This document shows positions 6,897 through 14,808 of a DNA stretch of 20,413 nt, piece after piece; the first letter of the stretch is position 1; every line of letters begins with the position of its first letter. Position numbers and translations under genes: made by a program. The stretch lies in NCBI GenBank assembly GCA_014376425.1, contig JACMRO010000208.1, positions 1-20,413 of the forward strand, in the 5' to 3' direction. This DNA is from Rubritepida sp. (GTDB taxonomy: Bacteria > Pseudomonadota > Alphaproteobacteria > Acetobacterales > Acetobacteraceae). The notes under the pieces were generated by a model, which searched no databases, was not told the origin of the DNA, and saw nothing but the letters and a program-made list of their open reading frames with translations.

Positions 6897-7922
6897 ATGA
6901 TCCGCCGCCACCTGCCTGCCGTGCCCGCGCTGCTGTTGCCCGGCGGCGCCCTGGCGCAACGCCGCCCGGTAGAATCCCCCCCGGCCAACCTGCCTGCCGC
7001 GACCTGGCGCGGCGCCAACCTCGTGCAGACCGCACAGGCACCGCTGGGCGGCGCCGAGGCGCGTCGCGCCATGCGGCTGCTGATGTCGCTGGGCGCCGAC
7101 AGCGTGGCGCTCACCCCCTATCTGTGGCAGCCCGCCGCCGGCAGCGCCGACGTCGTGCGCGGCAGCGACACGCCCGACAGCGCCTTGCTGCCAGGCATTC
7201 GCCAGGCGCGCGAACTGGGGCTGCGCGTGCTGGTCAAGCCGCATCTGTGGGTCGAGGGCGCCAGGCCAGGCGGAGCCCGGATGGTCGATGATGCCGGTTG
7301 GCGCCGCTGGTTCGCGGCCTACACCACGGCCCTGGTCGCGATGGCGCGCGGCGCGCAGGAGGCAGGGGCGGAGGCGCTGTCAGTCGGCGCTGCCATCCGC
7401 GCCGCCAACACCAGGCCGGAATGGCGTGAGGTAATCGCCGCGGTGCGGGCCGTCTTCCGTGGCCGGCTGCTTTACGTCGCGGCCGACACCGAGGATGCGG
7501 AGGCCTTTCCGCACTGGCCGCTGCTCGATGCGGTGGGGCTGTGCCTGTACCGGCCGCTCGGCGCCGACGACCGTGCCGAGGAATGGGGCGCGGTGATGGG
7601 CCGCGAGGTCGAACGGCTGGACCGGCTGCAGCAGCGCACGGGCAGGAGGGTGTGGGTGGCGGAGCTTGGCATCCGCTCGGCCGCCGGCGCCGCCGCCAAC
7701 CCCGGGCTGAGCGTGGAGGAGCGGGCCAGCGCACCCGACCAGCGGGTGCAGGCCGAGGCGTTGGCGCGATGGCTGCGGCGGCTGGACCGACCCAGTGTCG
7801 AGGCAGTGATGTTGTGGCGCTGGTTCAGCGACCCATCGCGCGGCGGCCCGGCCGACACGGACTACACCCCGCAAGGCAAGCTGGCCGAGGGCGTGCTGCT
7901 GCATGCCTGGCTGGCACGCTGA
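6897..7922 (+). CDS. Exported GH113-like TIM-barrel protein, catalytic Glu apparently missing
   Basis: This is a 341-residue protein with an N-terminal export signal (MIRRHL, hydrophobic stretch, cleavage likely after GALA at 20). The rest resembles glycoside hydrolase family 113 TIM barrels (beta-mannanase-like). It shows RGANLVQTA at the first strand, SVALTPYLWQ, LRVLVKPHLWV, a segment ending in RPEWREVIAAVRAVFRGRLLYVA, and WVAELGIRS with Glu256 at the position of the nucleophile. In typical members the strand-4 motif is G-x-E-L, with Glu as the acid/base. Here it reads GAAI at 164-167, with Ala166 in that place. The protein may therefore bind rather than cleave a glycan, or use another residue. 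The domain assignment rests on motif recognition and is moderately secure. It lies 19 nt after the pirin gene and has a stem-loop after its stop. Confidence 0.75.
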   Translation: MIRRHLPAVPALLLPGGALAQRRPVESPPANLPAATWRGANLVQTAQAPLGGAEARRAMRLLMSLGADSVALTPYLWQPAAGSADVVRGSDTPDSALLPGIRQARELGLRVLVKPHLWVEGARPGGARMVDDAGWRRWFAAYTTALVAMARGAQEAGAEALSVGAAIRAANTRPEWREVIAAVRAVFRGRLLYVAADTEDAEAFPHWPLLDAVGLCLYRPLGADDRAEEWGAVMGREVERLDRLQQRTGRRVWVAELGIRSAAGAAANPGLSVEERASAPDQRVQAEALARWLRRLDRPSVEAVMLWRWFSDPSRGGPADTDYTPQGKLAEGVLLHAWLAR

Positions 7923-7954
7923 GGCGCCGCCCACGCCACTTTCCGGCGGGCCAC

Positions 7955-7979
7955 CCGGGCGCGCGACGCGCGTTCCCGG
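7955..7979 (+). terminator. Stem-loop after the GH113-like gene
   Basis: An imperfect GC-rich hairpin lies 33 nt after the stop. Its arms, CCGGG...CGCG and CGCG...CCCGG, close a tight loop with one mismatch and one wobble. It separates the stress/pirin/GH113-like cluster from the next gene. No T-run follows, so termination is plausible but not certain. Confidence 0.4.
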
Positions 7980-8036
7980 CAGCATAGGCATGCCCCCCGC
8001 AGCCGTGCTTAAAGCTAACCAACGGGGGCAAGGCAC

Positions 8037-9602
8037 ATGCGGGATCTGGATCTGTTGCGGCTGGAGCGCCGCGTAGGCCTGCTGCTGATACCGTTGGCCG
8101 AGGGCCCCGGCGCCGTCGTGGGTGTGGCGCGTGATGGCGAACTGCTGCTGCGCCGCCAGTCGGGTCTGGCCAGCATTGAGCTCAACCAGCCGATCACGCC
8201 GCAGACCGGCTTTCGCATCGCGTCGGTCTCCAAGCAGTTCACCACCACCGCCATCCTGATGCTGGCGGCCGAGGGCATGCTGGCGCCAGACGACCGGCTG
8301 GCGAAGCACCTGCCCGGCCTGCCGGCCTGGGCCGCCACGGTCACGCTCGACCAGTTGATGCGCAACACTGCCGGGTTGCGCGACATGTTCGAGTTGCTGC
8401 GTGCCGGTGGCGTCGACCTGGGCGATCGCGTGGGCGCGGCGCAGATGGACGCCGCGATCAGCCGCAGCCAGGGGGTGAACTTCGCCGCCGGGGAACGCTT
8501 TCTTTATTCCAACACGAATTTCTGGTTGTTGGGGAAGGTCGTCGAGGCCGTCTCGCGCATCAGCCTGGCTGACTTCCTTGAGAACCGTATCTTCGGCCCG
8601 CTGGGCATGACGCGTACCCGCCACACGCCCGACCTTGCGGTGCCGGTGGAGGGGTTGGCCACCGGCTACCTGCCCCGCGGCGAGGATTTTGTCCGCGCTT
8701 CGCACGGCTTCGCGCTGGGTGGCGAGGGCGGCATGGTCTCGGGGGTCGAGGATCTCGCATTATGGGCGCGGGCGCTCAGCCTCAACCTGCTCGGCGGCGG
8801 TGTGCTCGAATCGCAGCTGCAGGAGATGCAGCCTTTCTCCAACGGCACCCCCAACACCTATGCGCGCGGGCAGGAGGTGGAGGTCTGGCGCGGCCTCAAG
8901 CTGGTGTCGCATGGCGGGCTGTGGCCGGGCTACAGGACCGCCTTCCTGCGGGTGCCGGCGCGGCGGCTGACCGTCATCTTCATCGCCAACCATGGCGGGC
9001 TGGGCGCCGGCGCCATGGGCACCGCGGTGCTGGAGGCGGCGCTGGAGGGCGATTCGATCTTGCACCCGGTGCCGGCGATGCCGAAGCTTGCCGGGCTGGA
9101 GGGGACCTTCCGAACCGAGGCGGGCGCCTCGCTCGACCTGTGGGTGGACGAGGCGGAAAAGCCGATGGCGCGGCAGCATGGCGTTGCATTTCCGCTCGGG
9201 CCGCGCGCCGATGGCATGCTGCATGCCCTGCGTGGCGGCTTCCGCTTCGCCATCGAACGCAAGCCGGAGGGCCTGGTGCTGCACACCGATGCCGGCCACA
9301 GCGCGCCGCTGCTGCCGGTGGCCGAACGCATCGCCCTCGACTGTGCCGGGCGCTTCCGCTGCGACGATGTGGCGACCACCTGGGTGGTGGCCGACGGCGA
9401 GTGGAGTGTGGATGGCCCGCTGGCCAAGGCAGGGCCCTTCCGCGCGGAAGGGCTGACCACAGGCCTCGCCCGTTTCCACGTCCCCGGCGCGCTATACGAT
9501 GCCTGGTGGGATGTGCGGCTGGAGCGCGATACCGCCGGTGCGGTGGCGGCGCTGCTGGTGGATGGCGCCCGGGCCCGCGGGCTGCGTTTCGAACGCGTCT
9601 GA
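8037..9602 (+). CDS. dap: D-aminopeptidase-like serine hydrolase (family S12)
   Basis: This is a 521-residue penicillin-recognising serine hydrolase that closely fits the layout of Ochrobactrum anthropi D-aminopeptidase (520 residues), an enzyme releasing N-terminal D-amino acids from peptides and amides. The catalytic domain (about 1-325) has Ser63-V-S-Lys66 as SxxK, Tyr157-S-Asn159 as YxN, and His292-G-Gly294 as the HxG third motif. DAP has these at 62-65, 153-155 and 287-289. The remaining 190 residues look like the two beta-barrel domains of DAP. No signal peptide is present, so it is probably cytoplasmic. The ATG has GGGGG/AAGG just upstream. A CtBP-like dehydrogenase follows after 64 nt. 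A role in D-amino-acid or peptidoglycan-fragment turnover is inference; a general esterase of the same fold is the alternative. Confidence 0.88.
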   Translation: MRDLDLLRLERRVGLLLIPLAEGPGAVVGVARDGELLLRRQSGLASIELNQPITPQTGFRIASVSKQFTTTAILMLAAEGMLAPDDRLAKHLPGLPAWAATVTLDQLMRNTAGLRDMFELLRAGGVDLGDRVGAAQMDAAISRSQGVNFAAGERFLYSNTNFWLLGKVVEAVSRISLADFLENRIFGPLGMTRTRHTPDLAVPVEGLATGYLPRGEDFVRASHGFALGGEGGMVSGVEDLALWARALSLNLLGGGVLESQLQEMQPFSNGTPNTYARGQEVEVWRGLKLVSHGGLWPGYRTAFLRVPARRLTVIFIANHGGLGAGAMGTAVLEAALEGDSILHPVPAMPKLAGLEGTFRTEAGASLDLWVDEAEKPMARQHGVAFPLGPRADGMLHALRGGFRFAIERKPEGLVLHTDAGHSAPLLPVAERIALDCAGRFRCDDVATTWVVADGEWSVDGPLAKAGPFRAEGLTTGLARFHVPGALYDAWWDVRLERDTAGAVAALLVDGARARGLRFERV

Positions 9603-9616
9603 CCGATTGACAGCCG

Positions 9617-9661
9617 CCCCCGGGCGACCCGCAATGGGTCGCTGATCGCTGTCCGGGGGCT
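9617..9661 (+). promoter_or_regulatory. Nested stem-loop covering the dehydrogenase ribosome-binding site
   Basis: The outer arms GCCCCCGG (9617-9624) and CCGGGGGC (9654-9661) are perfectly complementary. They enclose a second perfect hairpin, GCGACCC (9625-9631) and GGGTCGC (9637-9643) with loop GCAAT. The 3' outer arm contains the GGGGG that would act as Shine-Dalgarno for the TTG at 9667. Ribosomes finishing the upstream gene (stop at 9600-9602) stop close to the structure and could open it. It may alternatively be a weak terminator. Confidence 0.5.
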
Positions 9662-9666
9662 GAACA

Positions 9667-10674
9667 TTGCTGACCATCGTCGAGCCAGAGGGGCTCTACC
9701 CCGACCAACTAATCGAAGAGCCGGTGCTGGCCGGCGCCGCCCGCATCCTGCGCGGCCAGGCGCGTGCCTCCTTGGCCGAATTGCCCGACACCCTGTGCGC
9801 CCAGGCCGATGCGCTGATGACGTTGCGGCTGGCGGTGCCGGCCGAACAGCTGGAGCGCTTCCCCAAGCTGCGCGTCGTGCTGCGCATGGGCGTGGGTTAC
9901 GACCGGGTGGATAGGGCGGCATGCGCCCGGCGCGGCATCACGGTGTGCAACATCCCCGATTACGGCACCGAGGAAGTGGCCGACCACGCCATGGCCCTGG
10001 CGCTTGGGCTACGGCGCGGCCTGTTCCTGCACCACGAGACGCAGCGCGCCGACCCGCCCGCCGCCTGGGGGGTGATCGACACGCCGCTGGTGCGCCGGAT
10101 GTCGGCGCAGCGTTTCGCGGTGCTGGGCCTGGGCCGCATCGGCACCGCGGTGGCGTTGCGGGCCAAGGCCTTTGGCTTCGATGTAGTGTTCTTCGATCCT
10201 GCCCTGCCGAATGGCGCCGACCGTGCCCTGGGCATCCGCCGCGCGCCCAGCCTCGCGGCACTGATGGCGCAGGCCGATGTACTGAGCATTCATGCACCGC
10301 TCACTGCAGCCACGCGCGGGCTGGTGGGCACGGCCGAACTGGCGCTGCTGCCGGCTGGCGCGGTGGTGGTGAACACCGCCCGTGGCCCGATACTGGACCT
10401 GGACGCGCTGGAAGCCGGGCTGCGCTCCGGCCACATCGCCGGCGCCGGCCTCGACGTGATCCCCGTAGAACCACCGGTCGAACCGGTGCCGAACCTGCTG
10501 CGCGCTTATCGCGCGCGCGAGCCGTGGCTGCAGGGCCGCCTGGTGGTGACCCCGCACAGCGCCTTCCACACGCCTGAGGCCTGGGACGACATCCGGCTGA
10601 AAGGCATCGAGACGATGCGCGACGTGTTGCTGCTGGGGCTGCGCACCAACGTCATCCCGCCGCAGAGCGACTGA
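9667..10674 (+). CDS. D-isomer-specific 2-hydroxyacid dehydrogenase, CtBP-like
   Basis: This is an NAD-dependent dehydrogenase of 335 residues that should interconvert a D-2-hydroxyacid and the 2-ketoacid in the cytoplasm; the substrate is unknown. The nucleotide fold has GLGRIG at 154-159 with an acidic residue after the second strand. The catalytic residues are in family positions: Arg239 in NTARGPI, Glu268 in VIPVEPP, and His297 in TPHSAF. The stretch NIPDYGTEEVADHAMAL is typical of the CtBP-related branch. The start is a TTG at 9667 (MLTIVEPEG), with GGGGG 6-10 nt upstream. No ATG or GTG lies near the start of the conserved fold. The Shine-Dalgarno sequence is buried in a nested hairpin, so translation may depend on the upstream D-aminopeptidase-like gene. 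A hairpin follows the stop. Confidence 0.93.
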   Translation: MLTIVEPEGLYPDQLIEEPVLAGAARILRGQARASLAELPDTLCAQADALMTLRLAVPAEQLERFPKLRVVLRMGVGYDRVDRAACARRGITVCNIPDYGTEEVADHAMALALGLRRGLFLHHETQRADPPAAWGVIDTPLVRRMSAQRFAVLGLGRIGTAVALRAKAFGFDVVFFDPALPNGADRALGIRRAPSLAALMAQADVLSIHAPLTAATRGLVGTAELALLPAGAVVVNTARGPILDLDALEAGLRSGHIAGAGLDVIPVEPPVEPVPNLLRAYRAREPWLQGRLVVTPHSAFHTPEAWDDIRLKGIETMRDVLLLGLRTNVIPPQSD

Positions 10675-10699
10675 CCGCCGCCGCTCGCTGACGAACATC

Positions 10700-10728
10700 G
10701 CCCGCGGCGCCTTTGATATGCTGCGGGC
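10700..10728 (+). terminator. Putative terminator of the dehydrogenase unit
   Basis: Ten base pairs, including two G-T wobbles, can form between 10700-10709 and 10719-10728 around a 9-nt loop, 26 nt after the stop, followed by only two T. It sits between convergent genes, where a terminator is expected. The lack of a T-run keeps confidence moderate. Confidence 0.4.
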
Positions 10729-10771
10729 TTGCGCCAGCCCGCTCATCCACATGCCGGGGCGGTGGCGGATG

Positions 10772-10794
10772 CCCAGGCCGCTACCCAGGCCGCT
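10772..10794. repeat. Short direct repeat between convergent genes
   Basis: CCCAGGCCGCT occurs twice (10772-10782 and 10784-10794), giving a 12-nt period. The surrounding 168-nt gap (10675-10842) holds no gene I can support. The repeat is probably a small slippage product. Confidence 0.6.
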
Positions 10795-10842
10795 GTCCTG
10801 TCCGCTACGCCCCCTGCTCGAGGCCGTGCGGGCGCGGGTGGC

Positions 10843-13356
10843 TCAGTAAAGTCCGCCCAGCCCGCTCTCCACCCGGTCCGCCGACCCGCCGCCGCCGGAG
10901 CCCGAATTGGCGCTGGTCTCGGTGCCGGGGCGGAACGCCTCCATGATGCTCTGCCCGTTCTCCAGCTGCACCCGCACCAGCGACACGCCGGGCGGCGCGC
11001 GGAACGGCACCGGCGGGCTGCCACGCAGGGCCGCCTCCATCACGTCGCGGAAGATGGGCGCGGCGTTGGTGCCGCCGGTTTCGCCGTTGCCCAGCGACCG
11101 CGGCTCGTCATAGCCGAACCACACTGCCACCACGATGTCGGGGGTGAAGCCGACGAACCAGTTGTCCTTGTAGTCGTCCGTCGTGCCGGTCTTGCCGGCC
11201 ACCGGGCGGTTCAGGCCCTGGCCCGCCCTGCTGCCGGTGCCGCGCTGCACCGCGCCCTGCAGGATGTTGACGATCTGATATGCCGCGATCGGGTCGGCGA
11301 TCTGCCGGCGATTCTCGGTCAGCGTCGGCGGCTGCGACTCCGGGCCCGCATTGCAGCCCTGGCACACCCGCTGGTCGCCGCGCCAGATCACCCGGCCGCG
11401 CTGGTCCTGCACGCTGTCGATCAGGCTGGGCTCGACCCGCCGCCCGCCATTGACGAAGCTGGCATAGGCCGACGCCATTCGCACCACAGTCGTCTCGCCC
11501 GCGCCCAGGCTCATCGCCAGGAAGGGCGGCATGTTGCTGATGACGCCGAAGCGGTTGGCGGTGTCCGACACCCGCGCCATCGTCACCTGCTGGGCGATGC
11601 GCACCGTCACCAGGTTGAGGCTGCGTTCCAGCGCGCTGCGCATGGTGACCATGGCGCCCGAGGCATTGCCGCCGTAATTGCCCGGCCTCCAGGTCTGGCC
11701 ATTGCCCATCGGCAGCTCGATCGGCGTGTCGGAGAAGCGCTGGTTCGGCGGCACCCCCTCCTCCAGCGCCGTCAGGTAGACAAAGGGCTTGAAGGAGCTG
11801 CCGGGCTGGCGTTGCGCCTGGGATGCACGGTTGAATTGGCTGCGTTCGAAGTTCCAGCCGCCGGCCATGGCCAGGATGCGGCCCGTCGCCGGGTCCAGCG
11901 CCACCACCGCGGCCTCGACCTCGGGCAGTTGGCGCAGCGAGACGCGGCCTGGCCGGTTGTTGGGTTCCACCAGCACCACCTCGCCCGGGGTGACGATGTC
12001 GCTCATCCGGCGTGGCGCGGCGCCCAGGCGGTAGGTCTGCTGCGCCGGCGTGGGCAACACCGGCCGTGCCCACTGGGTGTCCGACAGGTCGATCACGGCG
12101 GTGCGCGGCTCGGCGGCCGCGCGTGGATTGGCACGCTCCAGCCAGGCGACCCGCGCCTCGGTGGCGGTGACCGACTGCACCACCGCCTGGCGCCAGTTTG
12201 GCAGGATTCCAGGCGCGCGGGTCATCGCCTCCAGCGATGCCTGCCAGTCATTCGCGCTGAAGGGGATGCGGCCCAGGCTGCCCCGCCAACCACCGCGCCT
12301 GCGGTCATAGGCCAGCGTGCCCTGGCGCAGCGCGTTCTCCGCCGCCGCTTGCAGTGTGGGGTCGAGCGAGGTGCGCACCACCAGCCCGCCGCCCGCCGCC
12401 TGCTCGGCGCCGAAGCGGGTGATCAGCTCGCGCCGGACATCCTCCGTGAAGTGCTGGCCGACCGGAACCGTGTCCGGCCGGCGGGTGGGCCGGGCCTGCA
12501 CCGGGTCGCGCTTGGCGGCCGCGGCCTCGGCGGCGGTGATCGCGCCGTCATCGACCATGCGATCCAGCACCCAGTTGCGCCTAATGCGCGCCTGCTCGGG
12601 GAAGCGGGCGGGGTTGTAGTTGTTGGGCGCCTTGGGCAGCGAGGCCAGGAAGGCCATCTCGGCCAGCGTCAGCTCATCCAGCGAGTGGTTAAAGTAGCTC
12701 TGCGCCGCCGCCGCCACGCCATAGGCCTGTGCGCCCAGGAAGATCTCGTTGAGGTAGATCTCCAGGATGCGCTCCTTGCTGGGCGCGCGTTCCAGCCGCA
12801 GCGCCAGCAGCGCCTCGCGCGCCTTGCGCAGCACGGTGCGGTCGCTGCCCACAAGCATGTTCTTGGCAACCTGCTGGGTGATGGTGGATGCACCCTGCAT
12901 GCGGCGACCCTGGCCATAGGTCTGCGCATAAGCCAGCGCGGCGCGCGCCATGCCCATGGGGTCGACGCCGTAATGGTCGCGGAAGCGCTGGTCCTCGGCC
13001 GAGATGAAGGCCTGTTGCAGGCGGGCGGGGATCGCCTCGATCGGCACGAAGACGCGGCGTTCATTGGCAAGCTCGGCCATCAACTGGCTGTCGGCGGCAT
13101 AGATGCGCGACATCTGCTGCGGCTGGTAATCGGCCAGCCAGCGGTAATCCGGCAGGTCGGCCTGCAGCGAATGGTACAGGCCGTAGGCCGCCACCGCGCC
13201 ACCCACGCCGACCACGGTGAAGAGCACCATCAACAGCCGCAGAATGCCGACGCCGCGGAAGCGCCGGCGACGGGCAGGCTTCTGCGGCGGCGGCGCTGCC
13301 GGGTCGGCCGAAGGCGTGGCGAGGCGAGCCTCGGCGGTGAGCGGCGGGGTCTGCAT
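10843..13356 (-). CDS. mrcA: Penicillin-binding protein 1A, bifunctional peptidoglycan synthase
   Basis: PBP1A is a class A penicillin-binding protein of the inner membrane that polymerises glycan strands from lipid II and cross-links them. The 837 residues begin with a short basic, proline-rich cytoplasmic tail and one membrane helix (about 36-58). The glycosyltransferase domain follows, with EDQRFRDHYG (catalytic Glu121) and GASTITQQ (155-162). An OB-like insert lies at roughly 325-470. The transpeptidase domain has SSFK (Ser520, Lys523), SLN (579-581) and KTGT (722-725). A CQGC pair at 665-668 near the KTG motif also occurs in some alphaproteobacterial PBP1A proteins, as I recall. The C-terminus is Gly/Ser-rich. 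The ATG at 13356 has a strong GGAG site upstream. It lies 97 nt after the amidase gene on the same strand, and a hairpin lies in that gap. Confidence 0.97.
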   Translation of the reverse strand: MQTPPLTAEARLATPSADPAAPPPQKPARRRRFRGVGILRLLMVLFTVVGVGGAVAAYGLYHSLQADLPDYRWLADYQPQQMSRIYAADSQLMAELANERRVFVPIEAIPARLQQAFISAEDQRFRDHYGVDPMGMARAALAYAQTYGQGRRMQGASTITQQVAKNMLVGSDRTVLRKAREALLALRLERAPSKERILEIYLNEIFLGAQAYGVAAAAQSYFNHSLDELTLAEMAFLASLPKAPNNYNPARFPEQARIRRNWVLDRMVDDGAITAAEAAAAKRDPVQARPTRRPDTVPVGQHFTEDVRRELITRFGAEQAAGGGLVVRTSLDPTLQAAAENALRQGTLAYDRRRGGWRGSLGRIPFSANDWQASLEAMTRAPGILPNWRQAVVQSVTATEARVAWLERANPRAAAEPRTAVIDLSDTQWARPVLPTPAQQTYRLGAAPRRMSDIVTPGEVVLVEPNNRPGRVSLRQLPEVEAAVVALDPATGRILAMAGGWNFERSQFNRASQAQRQPGSSFKPFVYLTALEEGVPPNQRFSDTPIELPMGNGQTWRPGNYGGNASGAMVTMRSALERSLNLVTVRIAQQVTMARVSDTANRFGVISNMPPFLAMSLGAGETTVVRMASAYASFVNGGRRVEPSLIDSVQDQRGRVIWRGDQRVCQGCNAGPESQPPTLTENRRQIADPIAAYQIVNILQGAVQRGTGSRAGQGLNRPVAGKTGTTDDYKDNWFVGFTPDIVVAVWFGYDEPRSLGNGETGGTNAAPIFRDVMEAALRGSPPVPFRAPPGVSLVRVQLENGQSIMEAFRPGTETSANSGSGGGGSADRVESGLGGLY

Positions 13357-13380
13357 TGCTGTCTCCTACCACGCTAGGTG

Positions 13381-13402
13381 GCCGCGCCGCATCACGCGCG
13401 GC
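13381..13402 (-). promoter_or_regulatory. Stem-loop between amidase and mrcA
   Basis: A perfect 7-bp stem, GCCGCGC and GCGCGGC with an 8-nt loop, lies between the amidase stop and the mrcA ribosome-binding site. It could attenuate read-through from the amidase gene or stabilise one part of the transcript. No clear promoter hexamers are visible in the rest of this 97-nt gap. Confidence 0.4.
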
Positions 13403-13453
13403 TTTCGGCCTGCGATTCCGGGCGCACGTGTCGATTGCAGGCGCAGATGCGCC

Positions 13454-14281
13454 TCAGGTGGCCACCCGCCGGCCGACGAATGCGTGCACCCCATCGGCCA
13501 GACTGTCCGCCACCCGGGCCCGCCAGGCGGGGCGGTTCAGCAGCGCCTCGTCCGCGGGGTGCGACAGGAAGCCGATCTCGACCAGCGCCGACGGCACATC
13601 GGGCGCCTTCAGCACCACGAAGCCGGCGCGCCGGTGCGGGTTGGACAGCAGCGGCAGGTCGCCCGCCATGGCCTGCATGGTCTGCCGCGCCAGGCGCTCA
13701 CTGCTCTGGCGCGTCTCCGCCCGCATCAGGCTGAGCAGGATGCGCTGGACGTCGGGCGGTACGCTGGGAAGGCGCAGGCCGCCGGCCTGATCGGCCATGT
13801 TCTCCCGCCGTGCCAGCGCGGCCGAGAAGGGGTCGGAAGCGGTTTCGGCCAGGGTGTAGATGCTGGCGCCGCGCGGCGCGTCACGCCCCTGCGCCCCGTG
13901 GCCGGGGGGCGCGCTGTCGGCATGGATGGACAGGAATAGCGCCGCCTCCTGCCGCCGCGCGATGGCAACGCGCTCGGCCAGCGGCACGAAGACGTCGCGG
14001 TTGCGGGTCAGCGCCACGCGCACCCGGCCGCCAGCCTCAAGCCGCCGGCGCAGCTCCTGCGCGACGGCCAGTACGACGCGCTTTTCCAGCGTGCCGGCCT
14101 GACCGACGGCGCCGGGGTCCGCCCCGCCATGGCCAGGGTCGAGCACGACAAGCGGCAGTGCTGCGCGGGACGCACGCTCGGGCGGCGCCGCCCGCCTGGG
14201 GGCGGCCAAGGCAGGCATGGCGGCGGGCATCGCGCCGGCCCCCGCCAGCATGACACCCAGAAAGTAACGACGAGATCGCAT
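13454..14281 (-). CDS. N-acetylmuramoyl-L-alanine amidase, Tat-exported, no AMIN domain
   Basis: This is a zinc amidase (Amidase_3 family) that cuts stem peptides from glycan strands in the periplasm, needed for daughter-cell separation. The first 27 residues form a twin-arginine signal (SRRYFLG, hydrophobic stretch, then PALAAP), matching the known Tat export of E. coli AmiA and AmiC. Zinc ligands are His51 in DPGHGG, Glu66 in TLEKR and His120 in SIHAD; the catalytic Glu235 is in LVEIGFLS. Residues about 140-200 form the helical insert that in AmiB-type enzymes blocks the active site until an EnvC/NlpD-type activator binds, so regulated activation is likely. At 275 residues there is no room for the N-terminal AMIN domain seen in AmiC, so the architecture is AmiA-like. 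The gene is divergent from rne and upstream of mrcA. Confidence 0.95.
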   Translation of the reverse strand: MRSRRYFLGVMLAGAGAMPAAMPALAAPRRAAPPERASRAALPLVVLDPGHGGADPGAVGQAGTLEKRVVLAVAQELRRRLEAGGRVRVALTRNRDVFVPLAERVAIARRQEAALFLSIHADSAPPGHGAQGRDAPRGASIYTLAETASDPFSAALARRENMADQAGGLRLPSVPPDVQRILLSLMRAETRQSSERLARQTMQAMAGDLPLLSNPHRRAGFVVLKAPDVPSALVEIGFLSHPADEALLNRPAWRARVADSLADGVHAFVGRRVAT

Positions 14282-14310
14282 CAGAGCCGCACCCCCATGC
14301 GGAGCCGAAT

Positions 14311-14340
14311 GCTATACCGTCCCGCGGCGCCATGCAGCAA
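14311..14340 (-). promoter_or_regulatory. Candidate amidase promoter
   Basis: On the minus strand, TTGCTG (14340-14335) and TATAGC (14316-14311) are 18 nt apart. Both resemble sigma-70 hexamers. Transcription would start about 22 nt before the amidase ATG at 14281. Confidence 0.45.
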
Positions 14341-14377
14341 AAATGTTCGCGTTCTGTGCCCGATTTCCGATTGACCC

Positions 14378-14405
14378 TTGCCGGGCGCGGATGCCCTGTT
14401 ATGGT
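14378..14405 (+). promoter_or_regulatory. Candidate rne promoter
   Basis: TTGCCG (14378-14383) and TATGGT (14400-14405) are separated by 16 nt and match four of six bases each of the sigma-70 consensus. Transcription would begin near 14412, right where a strong stem-loop starts, giving a leader of about 400 nt. A TTGACC at 14371 is a better -35 match but lies too far from any good -10. Confidence 0.4.
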
Positions 14406-14410
14406 GCATT

Positions 14411-14808
14411 GCCTTGGCGATGTTCATCGCAAGGCGCGCGGCTTGGCCGCGACGCCCGGCCCCAGACTTGGGGGCGCGTCGTGGAGGGTTTCGGCCTTCG
14501 GGGAACGTCCCGATTTCGCCGGGGTCCGTCCCGCCCCACGCCCTGCCTGAGTGCAATCCCGGGGCCCGCCATACGCGGATCGTCATACCATCGCCACGCG
14601 GTGGGCAGGACACCGCGCCATCGGGCCCGAGAGCCGCCATCCCACGGCAAGACCTGGCGCGCGATCCCGCGCCCCGCCCGAGTGTAAGGATTGCGCAACG
14701 CCGCCATGGCTTGCCGGACGCAACATTGCCGCGCCTCCTCGGTCCCCTCGACCCATTGCCGCTTGGCGAGCGCTGACTCGCGCCGCAGCGGCCCGGAGCA
14801 CAGAACAA
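14411..14808 (+). promoter_or_regulatory. Structured 5' leader of rne
   Basis: This gene-free stretch contains clear stem-loops. The first (14411-14435) pairs GCCTT and GCGAT, with one bulged G, to ATCGC and AAGGC around a GTTC loop. The second (14437-14451) has CGCGGC and GCCGCG with a TTG loop. A third (14758-14792) has outer arms GCCGCT and AGCGGC and an inner stem GGCGAG with CTCGC-CC; it ends 2 nt before the GGAG ribosome-binding site (14795-14798). In E. coli, RNase E controls its own mRNA through the 5' leader. Similar feedback here is inference. No protein-like small frame is visible in this stretch. Confidence 0.5.

Noticed and set aside
10729..13377. Long plus-strand open frame opposite mrcA
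   Set aside because: It is antisense to PBP1A with its full set of motifs; its composition is Arg/Ala/His-rich and domain-free, so it is a shadow frame.
14371..14402. TTGACC with TGTTAT as the rne promoter
   Set aside because: The spacing is 20 nt, longer than normal; TTGCCG with TATGGT at 16 nt fits better.
14551..14808. Upstream in-frame extension of rne
   Set aside because: The translation before 14809 is unlike any RNase E N-terminus, and a ribosome-binding site sits correctly before 14809.
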